Shown piece after piece: positions 63,885-64,000 of a stretch of DNA of 64,000 bases. Below the pieces are notes generated by a model that was not told where the DNA came from, ran no database searches, and saw nothing but the letters and a program-made list of their open reading frames with translations. The stretch lies in the NCBI GenBank assembly GCA_037893225.1, contig JAZGUH010000706.1, positions 248,001-312,000 on the forward strand, in the 5' to 3' direction. This DNA is from Hippasteria phrygiana (taxonomy: Eukaryota; Echinodermata; Asteroidea; Valvatida; Goniasteridae). Position 1 is the first letter of the stretch. The number at the start of each line of letters is the position of its first letter. The position numbers were made by a program, and so were the translations under genes.

Positions 63885-64000
63885 ATGAAATATAAACCAA
63901 AAACAGTAATTTTGACATGTATGGATAGCTTAGATCTGGCGCTACATGTTGCAATTATCGGCGGCTTCTTAGAGTTAAAACTTGTGGAGAAAATTCAAAC
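63885..64000. repeat. Partial monomer at right edge (K type, 5' half)
   Basis: The first 116 bases of a monomer with CCAAAAACAG (A18) and TTAAAACTT (A95), so class K. It ends at the window edge and the array clearly continues beyond it. Confidence 0.95.

Larger units (their letters stand above)
1..64000. repeat. Satellite DNA array, 231-bp monomer, 276 complete copies
   Basis: The whole window consists of one tandem repeat family in one orientation. The marker ATGAAATAT recurs every 231 or 232 bp (occasionally 229 or 233) from 68 to 63885 without a gap, inversion or insertion. The one exception is the two-base insertion variants at 40521 and 45147, where the marker reads ATAAAAAATAT. Monomers differ at a small set of linked sites and otherwise only by scattered private mutations. 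No transposable element, microsatellite or unique sequence interrupts the array. Such arrays are known from eukaryotic centromeres, pericentromeres, subtelomeres and other heterochromatin; which of these applies cannot be read from the window. I do not recognise the monomer as a named satellite. The plus orientation is arbitrary. Confidence 0.99.
47231..64000. repeat. Zone 7: K-class short HORs and kilobase-scale copies
   Basis: Starts and classes: 47231 C2, 47463 E5, 47695 D, 47926 A, 48157 A, 48388 B, 48619 C, 48851 T, 49082 C2, 49314 D, 49545 E, 49777 D, 50008 K, 50239 B, 50470 S, 50701 K, 50932 Ag, 51163 B, 51394 S, 51625 K, 51856 B, 52087 E, 52319 D, 52550 A, 52781 I, 53013 T, 53244 C2, 53476 D, 53707 E, 53939 D, 54170 K, 54401 B, 54632 C2, 54864 E5, 55096 D, 55327 A, 55558 A, 55789 B, 56020 C, 56252 T, 56483 C2, 56715 D, 56946 E, 57178 D, 57409 K, 57640 A, 57871 E, 58103 D, 58334 K, 58565 Ag, 58796 A, 59027 E, 59259 D, 59490 K, 59721 A, 59952 I, 60184 T, 60415 C2, 60647 D, 60878 E, 61110 D, 61341 K, 61572 A, 61803 E, 62035 D, 62266 K, 62497 A, 62728 I, 62959 E, 63191 D, 63422 E, 63654 D, 63885 K (cut). 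E-D-K-A is the recurrent local unit. Confidence 0.92.

Noticed and set aside
1..64000. CRISPR array or repeat-spacer system
   Set aside because: The constant part is over 150 bp, the variable cassette recurs in only four haplotypes instead of unique spacers, and there are no cas genes.
1..64000. Fragment of a transposable element or viral repeat as the origin of the monomer
   Set aside because: No terminal inverted repeats, target-site duplications, poly-A tail, or polymerase or integrase similarity is visible at any junction.
1..64000. Telomere-type or simple-sequence tracts
   Set aside because: No short motif runs were seen; the longest homopolymer runs are a few bases, such as the A tract of the two 233-bp units.

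Overview
The window is one uninterrupted satellite-DNA array. A monomer of about 231 bp is repeated head to tail, in a single orientation, from the first base to the last. Taking the invariant ATGAAATAT as monomer position 1, I count 276 complete monomers (68-63884) plus a partial one at each edge (1-67 and 63885-64000). The mean length is 231.2 bp, the A-class monomer is 37% GC, and neither array edge is inside the window. I see no gene, RNA gene, transposon, simple-sequence tract, telomere repeat or unique sequence. The many short open frames are a by-product of a 231-bp (3 x 77) period and show no coding signature. A 64-kb array with nested multimers indicates a eukaryotic nuclear genome, probably a centromeric, pericentromeric, subtelomeric or other heterochromatic block. 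The sequence alone does not identify the species or the chromosomal position.

Monomers fall into about a dozen classes defined by linked variants. Class code used throughout (numbers are monomer positions). A: A10, A19, A95, C185, CCTAGGG, 231 bp. B: A with A185 (ATGCATG). D: A with C10 and T19. S: A with T19. K: A with A18. F: D with C133. T: C10, T19, C95, A185. All of these carry cassette y (GTGTACATGTTACCGTC). C family: cassette p (GTGTGCAGATTACCTCT), CCTGGGG and an extra G, 232 bp. C1 = A10, A19, A95; C2 = A95 and T137; C3 = C2 without the extra G. E family: cassette r (GTGTGCAGATTATCTTT), usually T189, 232 bp. E1 = C10; E2 = CCCTGCC; E3 = p-like start; E4 = 231 bp; E5 = TTATGTTTT. G: p cassette with A10, A19 and A185, 232 bp. 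H: cassette i (GTGTGCATATTACCTTC) and a CA deletion at about 61, 229 bp. I: cassette i without that CA deletion. Suffix g means CCTGGGG in a 231-bp unit.

The classes are arranged as locally different higher-order repeats (HORs). 1-7008: 4-mers C-D-A-B (925 bp). 7009-14861: an 8-mer (1847 bp) and an 11-mer (2541 bp). 14862-20408: first E-F-G-H modules and a 2774-bp period. 20409-30119: 9-mer, 5-mer, 11-mer and 14-mer units built on E2-F-G-H (2080, 1158, 2543 and 3238 bp). 30120-36821: an 1848-bp 8-mer, then a roughly 3-kb copy of the block at 19.5-22.5 kb. 36822-47230: a 20-mer of 4626 bp in near-identical tandem, with a nested 2083-bp 9-mer. 47231-64000: K-class short HORs and kilobase copies displaced by 7401, 7171 and 3932 bp. 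Private point mutations track these copies, indicating repeated recent unequal exchange or amplification of multi-kilobase blocks. The monomer itself has a nearly invariant part (about 20-132 and 207-231) and a variable cassette (133-206).
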